64,000 nt of DNA from contig JAJPIK010000060.1 of the NCBI GenBank assembly GCA_021324795.1, positions 1-64,000 on the forward strand, read 5' to 3'. Within the stretch, counting starts at the first letter, position 1. Each line of letters opens with the position of its first letter. Both the position numbers and the translations under genes were made by a program. The DNA is from Chloroflexota bacterium (GTDB lineage: Bacteria; Chloroflexota; UBA6077; FW602-bin22; CADDYW01). This document shows positions 43,600-51,522 of this stretch, piece after piece. Below the pieces are notes generated by a model, which saw only the letters and a list, made by a program, of their open reading frames with translations, was not told the origin of the DNA and did not search any database.

Positions 43600-44526
43600 A
43601 TGAATGTGTCCACTCACGATGAGCCGATGGCGCACGAGACGGCAAAGGTGACGATTAGTTCTGTTCCTGCCTCGCTAGCGAAGCGAGATCTCCGATCGGT
43701 GCACCAGATCGTCCGTGTTGTGGTGGCCGAGGTGATTCTGCTGGGCCTGGGCGTTGTGATGATGCTGCCATTCCTCTGGTTGTTGACCGGTTCGATCAAG
43801 ACCGAGGCCGAGGTGTTCCAGTGGCCGCCGACTCTTTGGCCAGTGGTCCCACAGTGGGATAATTATCGTCAGGGATTAACTGTTCTACCATTCAATCTAT
43901 TCTTTCGAAACACCTTGATCATCGCGGCCCTAGCAACCGTCGGCACGACCGTATCGTCATCACTCGTCGCCTTCGCGATGGCGCGATTGCGCTTCCCCGG
44001 CCGTGATTTCCTGTTCATGGTCGTCCTTTCGACGATGATGCTTCCGGGAATCGTGACCTTAATTCCGAAGTTTATTCTCTTCAAGCAGCTTGGCTGGGTC
44101 GATACCTGGCAGCCGCTCTGGGTGCCAGACTTTTTTGGCACGCCGTTCTACGTCTTCCTGATGCGCCAGTTTTTCCTCACGTTGCCACTCGAATTGGACG
44201 AGGCGGCGCGAGTGGATGGCGCTTCCAACTGGCGCATCTGGGCCCAGATCAATTTGCCGCTCGCGGTGCCAGCCGTGGCCACGGTGGCCGTCTTTACCTT
44301 TGTCTTCAATTGGAACGACTTCTTGGGTCCGCTGATCTACTTGAATACGATGGAAAAGCGGACCGTCGCCCTCGGCTTGGCAGCATTCAACGGGATTTAT
44401 TCAGCCGAGTATAACCTGATGCTTGCTGCCTCGGTCGCGGCAATCATCCCAATCTTGATCGTTTTCTTCCTGGCTCAGCGCTTCTTCGTCAAAGGTATAG
44501 TCATGTCTGGTATCGCGGGTCGTTAG
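43600..44526 (+). CDS. Carbohydrate ABC transporter permease, MalG/UgpE type
   Basis: A 308-aa permease with six transmembrane helices. The EAA loop DEAARVDGASNWRIWAQINL (about 205-224) and the C-terminal QRFFVKGIVMSGIAGR are typical of CUT1 MalG-type subunits. It completes the binding protein-permease-permease operon begun at 41154. The N-terminal 40 residues are hydrophilic. The next gene, RraA-like, follows after about 160 bp and may be co-transcribed. Confidence 0.92.
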   Translation: MNVSTHDEPMAHETAKVTISSVPASLAKRDLRSVHQIVRVVVAEVILLGLGVVMMLPFLWLLTGSIKTEAEVFQWPPTLWPVVPQWDNYRQGLTVLPFNLFFRNTLIIAALATVGTTVSSSLVAFAMARLRFPGRDFLFMVVLSTMMLPGIVTLIPKFILFKQLGWVDTWQPLWVPDFFGTPFYVFLMRQFFLTLPLELDEAARVDGASNWRIWAQINLPLAVPAVATVAVFTFVFNWNDFLGPLIYLNTMEKRTVALGLAAFNGIYSAEYNLMLAASVAAIIPILIVFFLAQRFFVKGIVMSGIAGR

Positions 44527-44587
44527 AGGGCCGGTGGCCCGCCTCTTTTCTTCCATGGAGAGAGAAGGAAAGTTCACAAGAAGGGTG

Positions 44588-44617
44588 TAAATTCCCTCTC
44601 TAGGAGAAGAGCAGGAT
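44588..44617. repeat. Degenerate fragment of the dispersed PLPEGEG-type repeat
   Basis: The stretch AAATTCCCTCTCTAGGAGAA continues to GCAGGATGAGGG and resembles the left part of the copy at 50671-50755. It lies in the gap between the ABC permease and the RraA-like gene. Confidence 0.45.
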
Positions 44618-44685
44618 GAGGGCTGCATTTCCGATTGGTGTCTCCGCAGGTGCAATTTCCCATATGAACAGGAGGATATTTACCT

Positions 44686-45393
44686 ATGGACATTTCCCAG
44701 CGTCAAGAGTTGATCGAGCTGTATCGCGGCTTACGGGTGACCGACGTTTCCGACGGCATGGATCGGGTGCTGCTCCACGATCGTGGCCTTGTCGATCGAG
44801 ACATCCGTCCGATTTACCGGGATCTCGAGGGTTTTAGCCACCGCATTTATGGCTTTGCCCATACTGTGCGGTTCGTCCCGACCAATCGTCCAATCACCGC
44901 CCGGACTCCTGAAGAGATGGAGGAGTTCATTCGAAACTGGTATCGTAACATTAGCCCCGGCCCGATCCGCGACGATATCCAGTCCGGTGACGTGATCGTG
45001 ATCGACGCGGCAGACCTGGATGTCGGCTTCATTGGCTCAAACAACTGCCTTTCCTGGCTGAACGCCGGGGCGGTTGGGGTAGTAACCAACGGCGGCGCCC
45101 GCGACACCGACGAACTCATCAAGCAGAAGTGTCCGGTCTACTCGCGCTACATCTCCCGGACGATTCGACCGGGACGACTCGAGTACGATCGCTCGAACGT
45201 GCCGGTCAACCTTGGCGGCGTGCTCGTTCGCCCCGGTGACCTCGTCGTTGCCGATGGCGACGGAGTCATCGTCGTGCCAATCGAGCAAGCGCGGCAGGTC
45301 GGTGAACTGGCTTGGAAGGTCGCGAAGGGCGACAAGGAAACGCGTCGACGCCTGTACGAGCAGCGAGGGTTGGAGCTGGACTCGACCGTCTAA
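44686..45393 (+). CDS. RraA-family aldolase/demethylmenaquinone-methyltransferase-like protein
   Basis: A 235-aa protein of the RraA/HMG-aldolase fold. The catalytic-site motif is GSNNCLSWLNAGAVGVVTNG followed by GARDTDEL (about 107-134), giving the Gly loop and Arg-Asp pair that bind the divalent metal and the oxoacid. VVADGDGVIVVP is a second family motif. Characterised members are 4-hydroxy-4-methyl-2-oxoglutarate aldolases/oxaloacetate decarboxylases, and others bind RNase E. An oxoacid-lyase role in sugar-acid breakdown fits the preceding sugar ABC operon. ACAGGAGG precedes the ATG at 44686. Confidence 0.82.
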   Translation: MDISQRQELIELYRGLRVTDVSDGMDRVLLHDRGLVDRDIRPIYRDLEGFSHRIYGFAHTVRFVPTNRPITARTPEEMEEFIRNWYRNISPGPIRDDIQSGDVIVIDAADLDVGFIGSNNCLSWLNAGAVGVVTNGGARDTDELIKQKCPVYSRYISRTIRPGRLEYDRSNVPVNLGGVLVRPGDLVVADGDGVIVVPIEQARQVGELAWKVAKGDKETRRRLYEQRGLELDSTV

Positions 45394-45394
45394 C

Positions 45395-46078
45395 TCAGCT
45401 TTTCCATAGCGAGGTGCCCCAGGCAAATGGCCGATAGCCTGCTTTCGCGGCGAGGGCAAGCGATGCGGTGTTGTCGGCACGGGCGCTGTAAAAGGGAATC
45501 AGTCCTTCCTGACGGACAGTGGCGGCCCAAACGATGGTCGCGGCGAGAGCAAAGCCTCGGCGACGATAATCCGGTAGTGTTTCGATGCCGAGCTCAACCG
45601 CGACGCGGGTTCGCCGCGACGAGTGAGCAACCGTAACCAGACGACCATCGGCGACGACGCCGACGATCGGGCATCGCTCGACTGAACCGAGGTAATACTC
45701 GACGCTGTCTGCCTCGTGCGTCGCCACCAGTTTGGATTCGGCAGCACCGATGATCCGAGCGATCGAGGCTGCTGCGTCGAGCGAAAGCACCGGCCGCTCG
45801 GTTTGGATCAGGACGACTTCTGAGCTTCCTTGGTACGTGGATGGTGTAGGATCCCAAAGTGCCTTGGCGAGCGCATCGCGATCCGATACGGTCATTCCGC
45901 GTTGCCAGATGCGAACCGAGCCTCCGGTCCAGGTACCCTGATAGACGAGTGGTGCTCGGGCATCGTCAATCTCGACGTCGGGAAGGCTCAAATCCGGTAC
46001 GGCGCACCCCCACCACACCGCTTCGAGGTGGAGGCGAAGCAAGTGGGCTGGGGACATGGCCTGCTCTGGTTCGGTCAC
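45395..46078 (-). CDS. GNAT-family N-acetyltransferase
   Basis: A 227-aa protein. The C-terminal half has the GNAT acetyl-CoA motif as VELGIETLPDYRRRGFALAA (about 160-179), followed by YSARADNTASLALAAKAGYR, typical of the fold. The N-terminal half is divergent. The substrate is unknown. The GTG at 46078 follows AGGAGGG with 5-nt spacing; an extension to 46126 would run over the DUF350 stop region. It lies directly after the DUF350 gene, so it forms an operon with that gene and the methyltransferase-Nudix gene. It abuts the convergent RraA-like gene with 1 bp between stops. Confidence 0.8.
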   Translation of the reverse strand: MTEPEQAMSPAHLLRLHLEAVWWGCAVPDLSLPDVEIDDARAPLVYQGTWTGGSVRIWQRGMTVSDRDALAKALWDPTPSTYQGSSEVVLIQTERPVLSLDAAASIARIIGAAESKLVATHEADSVEYYLGSVERCPIVGVVADGRLVTVAHSSRRTRVAVELGIETLPDYRRRGFALAATIVWAATVRQEGLIPFYSARADNTASLALAAKAGYRPFAWGTSLWKS

Positions 46079-46125
46079 CCATTCCCTCCTACGGTTGCTA
46101 ACGGCGCACGGCCAGCCACTCCGCA

Positions 46126-46341
46126 TTAGGAGATAGCGTGACTTACCACGATTGCCAGGGCAATGACGAAGGCACCGGCGAAGATGGCGGCGGCAACGTT
46201 GCCGTTTTCGAAAATGTCCCGGCCAAGGTCGGTCGGCGTCAGCGCATCGAAGAGGCGGTAGCCGGCGAAGAGCAGGATGAAGCCAAGCAGCGCAAAGAGG
46301 AACGAAAGAAACGCGTCGGTGAGCGTTTTAGTCCAATCCAT
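46126..46341 (-). CDS. DUF350 (YjfL-like) membrane protein
   Basis: A 71-aa membrane protein with two hydrophobic helices. The pattern of a first helix, then LFDALTPTDLGRDIFENGN and VAAAIFAGAFVIALAIVV matches DUF350, seen here as a single repeat rather than the usual double. DUF350 proteins commonly sit in gene sets with GSPS-like ATP-grasp ligases, DUF4178 proteins and DUF1190 lipoproteins, which in this window are about 9 kb away. Its own neighbours are the methyltransferase-Nudix gene (19 bp upstream) and the GNAT gene. Its function is unknown. Confidence 0.75.
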   Translation of the reverse strand: MDWTKTLTDAFLSFLFALLGFILLFAGYRLFDALTPTDLGRDIFENGNVAAAIFAGAFVIALAIVVSHAIS

Positions 46342-46360
46342 CAGCTTTTGTCCTCACCGG

Positions 46361-47455
46361 TCAACTTTGTGGGTTGGAAGGAACCAGATTCCGTCGGTAG
46401 GAACGAATGATTGGTGGCGTGAGCTGGCCGGCTCGAACCGCCAGGACGTCCTGGAGGATCTCGATGTGTCGGCGCGAAGACATCGGCGACGGCAAATTGT
46501 CCGGATAAAACCAGCCGTGCTGGAGGGCCTCGTTGGTCAAGGTGAGAGTGCCGCCGACGATGCGCGCGGTGTAGGCCTGGAGCACCAGAAAAGGGTCGGC
46601 GAGGGCGCCGCGGGAGAGGCGCGGTCCGCTGTACACGCCGATAAACTGCTCGATCTCGGCCTCGAGGCCGGTCTCTTCTCGGATCTCGCGGAGGAACCCC
46701 TCGTCCGGAGTTTCCAGAGGATCGACGTAGCCGCATGGTGGATTCCAGCCACGACCGTCAATCCGCTCGCTGAGGAGCAGTCGGCCGTCTTGATCGAAGA
46801 TGTAGCCAATCGTTGCCAGTAACGGCGTGCGCAGCTTCGTCTGGCCGAGTGCGCTCAGCCAGGGATGAGACTCTCCCGGTGTAATCGTTTGTTCCTTCAC
46901 TTCGTGAACGTCAAAGCCGGCTCGCTCGAAGAGCAATTCGAGCTCGGATCGACCGAAATAGGTGAAGTGGCGCGGAGTATTGGGCGCGTAGTCCGATTCG
47001 ATCACCTCCTCCCCCGCGCCTTGCTTGACACTCACGTAGAGAAAACCGTGACCGAGAATCCGATTGAAGGTAGCGAGCACTCCTGGTACGTCAGTCCGGG
47101 GAAGATGGTGCAGCGACGCGCAACACCAGACGCCATCGAAGTAGCCGTCTGGGAAGTCGAGCTGCCGCAGGTCAGCCTGGCGGAAATCGATGTCAGATGC
47201 TCGCCGCCGGGCTTCCGCGAGCATGCCGGCCGAAAGATCGACGCCGATGACCTGGAAGCCGCGCTCGTGGAACCACTTGCTATCGCGCCCCGGGCCACAA
47301 CCGGCGTCGAGAATCCGAAACCGCTCGGCCGGAGCGTTCAGCTTGATCCGCCGGGCGAACGTCTCGCGTGCCGAATCGAGATCAATCGCAAAGGTCCGCT
47401 CGGCGAACGCCGGGGCAATCCGATCATAGGTGGCAATTGTCGGGTCGCCGGTCAC
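46361..47455 (-). CDS. Fused SAM methyltransferase and Nudix hydrolase
   Basis: A two-domain protein of 364 aa. The N-terminal half is a class I methyltransferase with ILDAGCGPGRDSKWF (about 45-59), VIGVDLSAGML and CASLHHLP. The C-terminal half (about 215-340) carries a complete Nudix box, beginning GYVDPLETPDEGFL and ending REIREETGL, that binds metal and hydrolyses nucleoside-diphosphate-linked compounds. The GTG at 47455 is chosen because a promoter at 47491-47520 would start transcription at about 47484, downstream of the ORF's earliest start at 47557. Substrates of both domains are unknown. First gene of an operon with DUF350 and GNAT genes. Confidence 0.8.
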   Translation of the reverse strand: MTGDPTIATYDRIAPAFAERTFAIDLDSARETFARRIKLNAPAERFRILDAGCGPGRDSKWFHERGFQVIGVDLSAGMLAEARRRASDIDFRQADLRQLDFPDGYFDGVWCCASLHHLPRTDVPGVLATFNRILGHGFLYVSVKQGAGEEVIESDYAPNTPRHFTYFGRSELELLFERAGFDVHEVKEQTITPGESHPWLSALGQTKLRTPLLATIGYIFDQDGRLLLSERIDGRGWNPPCGYVDPLETPDEGFLREIREETGLEAEIEQFIGVYSGPRLSRGALADPFLVLQAYTARIVGGTLTLTNEALQHGWFYPDNLPSPMSSRRHIEILQDVLAVRAGQLTPPIIRSYRRNLVPSNPQS

Positions 47456-47490
47456 GGGCCCTGCCAGATATTGCTGTACATCACTCCGGC

Positions 47491-47520
47491 ATTGTAGGCG
47501 TTGCGTCCGATCTGCGTCAA
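47491..47520 (-). promoter_or_regulatory. Predicted promoter for the methyltransferase-Nudix operon
   Basis: On the minus strand TTGACG (47520-47515) and TACAAT (47496-47491) are separated by 18 bp, about 30 nt before the GTG start at 47455. Confidence 0.6.
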
Positions 47521-47761
47521 CTGGAGGCGCGCTGCTGAAGAAAAATGAGAAGCCCACTGGAGCATGAAATGCAGATCTGCTGGTTACGCGTCAAGCCAGA
47601 TTCCTTGTGGGCGACCGCGAGTCCGTGTTACAGTCGTAGGGAGATTTGTGGCCGAATACTCTCCTCGGCCAATAGGGGGCTCTCGCTCCCGTAGCACCTC
47701 GACGCCTGCCCTGATCTCGTTGAACCGGCCGACCGGGTTCTCGCTAAAGGAGTGGTGGCTG

Positions 47762-48268
47762 ATGGACGTTTTTGAGGCGGTTCGCACGATCCTGGCCATA
47801 CGAAGCTACCAGGATAAACCTGTGCCCGAGGAAGTTGTCCGCCGGATCGTCGAAGCCGGGCGCCTGACGGCGAGTTCGATGAACCTGCAGCCCTGGCACT
47901 TTATCGTCGTCGAAGACCGTGACACGCTGCGTCAACTGGGAAGTCTGGCCCGAACTGGGCCCTACATTGCTCAGGCCGCGCTGGCGATCGTGGTAGCGAT
48001 TGAAAAGACCCGGTTCGCCGTTTCCGATGCGAGCCGGGCGATTCAGTCCATGCTGCTCACCGCGTGGTCCGAAGGGGTGGGCTCAAACTGGGTCGGCTTC
48101 GTCGGTCAGCTAGAGACTGTCAAGCCGGTCCTCGACATCCCGGCCGAGTTGGAGATTCTGGCGATCCTCCCGTTCGGCTACCCGGCCCGGGCCGTGGGAT
48201 GGGGCAAGAAGAATCGCAAGCTGCTCTCGGAGGTCGCGAGCCGGGAGAAGTATGGGCAGCCGTTCTAG
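47762..48268 (+). CDS. Nitroreductase-family FMN oxidoreductase
   Basis: A 168-aa protein of the nitroreductase/BluB fold. It has the flavin-binding N-terminus AIRSYQDKPVPEEVVRRIVE, ASSMNLQPWHFIVVED, and the C-terminal GYPARAVGWGKKNRK loop. Such enzymes reduce nitroaromatics, quinones or other small substrates with NAD(P)H. The ATG at 47762 has AAAGGAG 9 nt upstream; the in-frame upstream region to 47564 has no family features. The stop codon is the left edge of a perfect 44-bp palindrome. Confidence 0.82.
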   Translation: MDVFEAVRTILAIRSYQDKPVPEEVVRRIVEAGRLTASSMNLQPWHFIVVEDRDTLRQLGSLARTGPYIAQAALAIVVAIEKTRFAVSDASRAIQSMLLTAWSEGVGSNWVGFVGQLETVKPVLDIPAELEILAILPFGYPARAVGWGKKNRKLLSEVASREKYGQPF

Positions 48269-48310
48269 CTCCCTCACCCGGTCGGCCGCGGCCGACCGGG
48301 TGAGGGAGCT
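48267..48310. terminator. Perfect 44-bp palindrome, bidirectional terminator-like
   Basis: The first 22 bases (48267-48288, AGCTCCCTCACCCGG then TCGGCCG) are exactly complementary to the last 22 (48289-48310), with no spacer. It lies between the nitroreductase stop and the SIS-gene stop on the opposite strand, so a single cruciform or hairpin could end both transcripts. There is no T-tract on either side. Confidence 0.75.
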
Positions 48311-48314
48311 CCGA

Positions 48315-48938
48315 CTAGCCAGCGACCGGCACGGCCGCGAGCTTTTCTTCGATCAATTGGCGGAAGAAGTAGCAGATCAGGTGCCCGATCTGCAGGTGGA
48401 GATCTTCGATCACGCCGTAGTGATTACTGTCGATGACAATGCTCAGATCGGCCAGCTTAGCGAGCCTGCCACCGCCGAAGCCGGTGAGAGCGATCGTCGT
48501 GGCGCCCGCTTCGCGCGCGTAGCGAACGGCGCGAACGACGTTTTCCGAATTGCCACTGGCTGAGATGGCGACGACGACGTCTCCCTCGCGCAGGTAGGGA
48601 CGGAGTTGCCCGAGAAAGACGCTATCGTAGCCGACATCGTTTGCCCAGGCGGTAACCAGGGCGAGGTTATCGGTGAGCGAGAAGGCGCGGACCGGCCGGG
48701 CCAGGCCGTCGCCCCGGTGGCCGAGTGCTCCTTTCGTCAGATCGGTGACGATGTGCGAGGCGCTCGCGGCGCTACCGCCATTACCAAAGAAAAAAATCTG
48801 TTGGTCGTTCTGATAAGCGTCCCAAAGCGTCTCGACGATCTGGGTGATGGTTTCCAGATCCAGACTGTTGAGCGCCGAGGTGAACGAGCCGATGTAATCG
48901 CGAATAAAAACCTCGGCTTCAGCAGCGACTGATTCCAT
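48315..48938 (-). CDS. SIS-domain isomerase, phosphoheptose isomerase (GmhA/LpcA)-like
   Basis: A 207-aa SIS protein. FFFGNGGSAASASHIVTDL (about 49-67), the SIS core ISASGNSENVVRA (about 125-137), ALTGFGGGRLAKLAD and the C-terminal HLQIGHLICYFF fit the GmhA/DiaA group. GmhA isomerises sedoheptulose-7-phosphate to a heptose phosphate for cell-surface glycans. No other heptose genes are nearby, so another phosphosugar role is possible. The start is the ATG at 48938. The upstream 136 bp to ccmD holds no gene I can support. Confidence 0.85.
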   Translation of the reverse strand: MESVAAEAEVFIRDYIGSFTSALNSLDLETITQIVETLWDAYQNDQQIFFFGNGGSAASASHIVTDLTKGALGHRGDGLARPVRAFSLTDNLALVTAWANDVGYDSVFLGQLRPYLREGDVVVAISASGNSENVVRAVRYAREAGATTIALTGFGGGRLAKLADLSIVIDSNHYGVIEDLHLQIGHLICYFFRQLIEEKLAAVPVAG

Positions 48939-49074
48939 TGAAATTGATCCTCAGTTTCCATACGATTTCTAGCGCAGAATGAGCTGACCGGACCGAAAAT
49001 CGCGCTGAGCGCTCGCGCATTTGAACCGCTGACGCAGGATTTGTTCCACTTCTTCCTTACTTCAATCAGGGGCT

Positions 49075-49248
49075 TTAGCCCGATTCCGGCTCCCGCCTTT
49101 TAAGACGGGGAGCCAATTCGCGGCGGAGCGCGCTGAGCTGGTTGCGCAGGTCGCCGATCTGTTGGGAGAGAAAGAGCATGTAGCCGATCAGGACGACCAT
49201 GATAATTGAATAGGCAACGAACAGGTAGACCAGGTTTTGTGGAGGCAT
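49075..49248 (-). CDS. ccmD: CcmD-like small membrane protein
   Basis: A 57-aa protein with one transmembrane helix (LVYLFVAYSIIMVVLIGYML) followed by a short charged coiled coil. Size, topology and position directly after ccmC fit CcmD, which helps CcmC deliver haem to CcmE. The ATG at 49248 has GAAGG 8 nt upstream; a GTG at 49263 overlapping ccmC is an alternative. Last gene of the ccm operon. A GGGCT/AGCCC hairpin lies near its stop. Confidence 0.78.
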   Translation of the reverse strand: MPPQNLVYLFVAYSIIMVVLIGYMLFLSQQIGDLRNQLSALRRELAPRLKRREPESG

Positions 49249-49252
49249 ACGA

Positions 49253-49975
49253 TTAACCTTCACTTTCTTGAAGCTGCGCGATCTCTTCTTTCAGCCACTC
49301 GATCCGCAGGCGAATGCGCATCACGAAGACGTAGAAGACGGTGAAAGCAACTAAACTGATCATGAGCGCGATCAGCATCTGCGGAGGCAGCGCTCCTTCT
49401 TCGATGACCGGTTGCGGGTGAAGGGTGCGCCACCAGACAACCGACATCTGGACGATAGGCACGTCGGCGAAGCCAATGATGCCGAGAATGGCGCCGTAGC
49501 GGGCGCCGCGAAGTCGATCGCTGCTATAGGCGCGCAGCATCAGGTAGACGACGTAGATCGTCCAGAGGATCAAGGTGGTCGTTAGCCGCGCGTCCCAGGT
49601 CCACCAGGTCCCCCAGATCGGTCGGCCCCAGAGCGAGCCGCTGATCAAGACCAGTGTCGTCAGTACAACGCCAACCTCGGCCGAGCAGCGCGCGACGGTA
49701 TCCCACCACTCGGAGCGCTTCCAGAGATAGACGATGCTTCCTAGGAACACGACGAAGAATGCTAGGTAGGCGAGCCAGGCGAGCGAGACGTGGAAGTAGA
49801 AGATGCGCTGGACATCGCCTTGAACCGCCTCGGTAGGGGCATAGACGAAGGCGGCGTAAAGCGCCACGACGAAGCTGGCCGCGGAAACACCAGCGAGCAG
49901 CCAATCGAGCCAATCCAGCGCGCCACTCCGCGTCTCCTGACGCTCGGTCGGTAGCGGCAACGAGCGAACGTTCAT
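49253..49975 (-). CDS. ccmC: Haem exporter protein CcmC
   Basis: A 240-aa membrane protein with six helices. The tryptophan-rich haem-handling motif is WGRPIWGTWWTWDARLT (about 122-138), flanked by conserved histidines in the outer loops such as FYFHVSLAWLAYL and ... TLHPQP. CcmC loads haem onto CcmE in system I cytochrome c maturation. It lies 6 bp after ccmB and overlaps the CcmD region. Confidence 0.92.
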   Translation of the reverse strand: MNVRSLPLPTERQETRSGALDWLDWLLAGVSAASFVVALYAAFVYAPTEAVQGDVQRIFYFHVSLAWLAYLAFFVVFLGSIVYLWKRSEWWDTVARCSAEVGVVLTTLVLISGSLWGRPIWGTWWTWDARLTTTLILWTIYVVYLMLRAYSSDRLRGARYGAILGIIGFADVPIVQMSVVWWRTLHPQPVIEEGALPPQMLIALMISLVAFTVFYVFVMRIRLRIEWLKEEIAQLQESEG

Positions 49976-49981
49976 CGCGGT

Positions 49982-50656
49982 TCACTCCTCGACAACAAAC
50001 TCGAATACGACAAAACAAAGGATACCAAAGATCAGGTCGAACGCGGCAAGCATTTCGAGCCAGCCCAGCCGGTTGGCAAGGCTACCGCCATCAATCACCA
50101 ATGACGTCGCCGCGACCGAGGCGATGATCACTGGTACGCAGATCGGAAAGACGAGCAAAGGCAGCATTACGTCGCGGGCCCGGGTGTTCGCCGCCATGGC
50201 GGCGAACAACGTCCCGACCGCGGCGAAGCCGGCGGTGCCCAGAAAAATGATCAAGGCGAGCTGAGGCGTCGCGATGCCGAAATTGAAGAAGGCGGTAAAG
50301 ACGGGCAAAGCGATCGCTTCGACGACGACCATGAAGAGTAGGTTGCCCAGAAACTTCGCCAGATAGATCGCTCCCCGATCAATCGGCGCAACGAGCAATC
50401 CGTCGAGGGCACCCCGATCCTTCTCCTGGACGAACGAGCGCCCCAACCCGAGGATACCGGCAAAGCTAAAGGCGACCCAGAGAATGCCGGGTGCGACACT
50501 GCCAACGTTGTCGATGCGCAGATCGAAGGCGAAATTGAAAGTCAGCAAGACGAGCAGCGCGAAGAGCGCCATGCCGCCGAGCAGCTCGCGGGTGCGGAGC
50601 TCGGTGAGTAGATCTTTCCAGAGCAGCGCTCCGACCTGACCAAGCCAGCCGCTCAT
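49982..50656 (-). CDS. ccmB: Haem exporter ABC permease CcmB
   Basis: A 224-aa membrane protein with six hydrophobic helices. It has LGRSFVQEKDRGALDGLLVA (about 72-91), a conserved cytoplasmic loop of CcmB, and LPLLVFPICVPVIIAS near the C-terminus. CcmB forms the membrane part of the CcmAB ABC complex that releases holo-CcmE. Its ATG overlaps the ccmA stop as ATGA. The last residues are acidic (VVEE). Confidence 0.9.
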   Translation of the reverse strand: MSGWLGQVGALLWKDLLTELRTRELLGGMALFALLVLLTFNFAFDLRIDNVGSVAPGILWVAFSFAGILGLGRSFVQEKDRGALDGLLVAPIDRGAIYLAKFLGNLLFMVVVEAIALPVFTAFFNFGIATPQLALIIFLGTAGFAAVGTLFAAMAANTRARDVMLPLLVFPICVPVIIASVAATSLVIDGGSLANRLGWLEMLAAFDLIFGILCFVVFEFVVEE

Positions 50657-51522
50657 GGCACCTCCCCTGAGATTCCCTCTCCCTCTAGGAGCAGGTTAGG
50701 GTGAGGGTGGCCTGCCCATTTCTCATCTGCCGTGGTGGCCCGTTGAGCCATGTATAACTGGGCTATGGGTAACTCCTCTGCACTGGGCTTCTCGCCACGG
50801 ATTACCCGATCCAGGGTATCCAGGTCGACGTCAGTAGCCGACCGATCGAGGATAATCGCACCATTGGCAAGCACGACGAGACGATCGGATAGCTCGATCG
50901 CCCGTGGAAGATTGTGGGTCGTTAGCAAGACGGTACGGCGGCGACCGCTTTCGTCGACCGAAAGGCGAGCGAGCAGCTCGAGACCAGCTACGTCGAGACC
51001 GGTGTCTGGTTCGTCGAGGAGGAGAATTGGTGGATCGTGGACCACCGCCCGGGCGAGCGCAAGCCGCTGCTGGAGACCACGCGAGAAGGTGCGCACTCGG
51101 TCATCGGCGCGATCCGCCAAGCCGACACGCTCCAAGAGCTGGTTGGCGCGCTCGGCGGGGTCCTTTACCCGATAGAGCCGCCCATAAAACAGCAGATTCT
51201 CGCGGGCGGTCAGCTCGTCGTAAAGGAATGTCTGGTGAGCGACCAAGCCGACGTGGCGGCGTACCGCCGCGGCCTGGTTCGGCAACTCCAAGCCGCCGAC
51301 GGCGATGCGTCCTGCCGTGGGGCGGACCAGGGTGGCGACGATGCGCAGGAAAGTAGTTTTCCCAGCGCCGTTTGGCCCAAGAATGGCCAAGCGTTGATCC
51401 CAGGGAATTGTTAGATCGAGGTGGCGCAGGGCGCGGGCGGTTCCGTAGCGCCGGGTCAGCCCCGCGGCCTCGACCGCCCACTGGGTCGCCGTCGGCGCGG
51501 TTGGCTTGACCACGGCGACCAT
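50653..51522 (-). CDS. ccmA: Haem exporter ATPase CcmA with repeat-encoded tail
   Basis: A 289-aa ABC ATPase. Walker A is GPNGAGKTT (about 50-58), the signature FSRGLQQRLALARA (about 143-156) and Walker B ILLLDEPDTGLD (about 163-174); the motif FSRGLQQR is the usual CcmA variant. ATP hydrolysis drives release of haem-loaded CcmE. The last 33 residues (from YMAQRATTADEKW to SGEVP) match no CcmA feature and are encoded by a dispersed repeat (50671-50755), so they look like an acquired extension. The start overlaps the upstream stop by 1 nt. Confidence 0.92.
   Translation of the reverse strand: MVAVVKPTAPTATQWAVEAAGLTRRYGTARALRHLDLTIPWDQRLAILGPNGAGKTTFLRIVATLVRPTAGRIAVGGLELPNQAAAVRRHVGLVAHQTFLYDELTARENLLFYGRLYRVKDPAERANQLLERVGLADRADDRVRTFSRGLQQRLALARAVVHDPPILLLDEPDTGLDVAGLELLARLSVDESGRRRTVLLTTHNLPRAIELSDRLVVLANGAIILDRSATDVDLDTLDRVIRGEKPSAEELPIAQLYMAQRATTADEKWAGHPHPNLLLEGEGISGEVP
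50671..50755. repeat. Dispersed repeat, copy 2 (inside ccmA)
   Basis: From TTCCCTCTCCCTCTAGGAGC through GGTTAGGGTGAGGGTGGCCT to GCCATGTAT, this stretch aligns with the copy at 40681-40782. Read on the minus strand it encodes the motif PNLLLEGEGI, the counterpart of PNPLPEGEGI in copy 1. Confidence 0.7.

Noticed and set aside
48969-49049. 26-codon minus-strand frame with an AAGGA ribosome-binding site downstream of ccmD
   Set aside because: Too short and without family similarity; could be chance.
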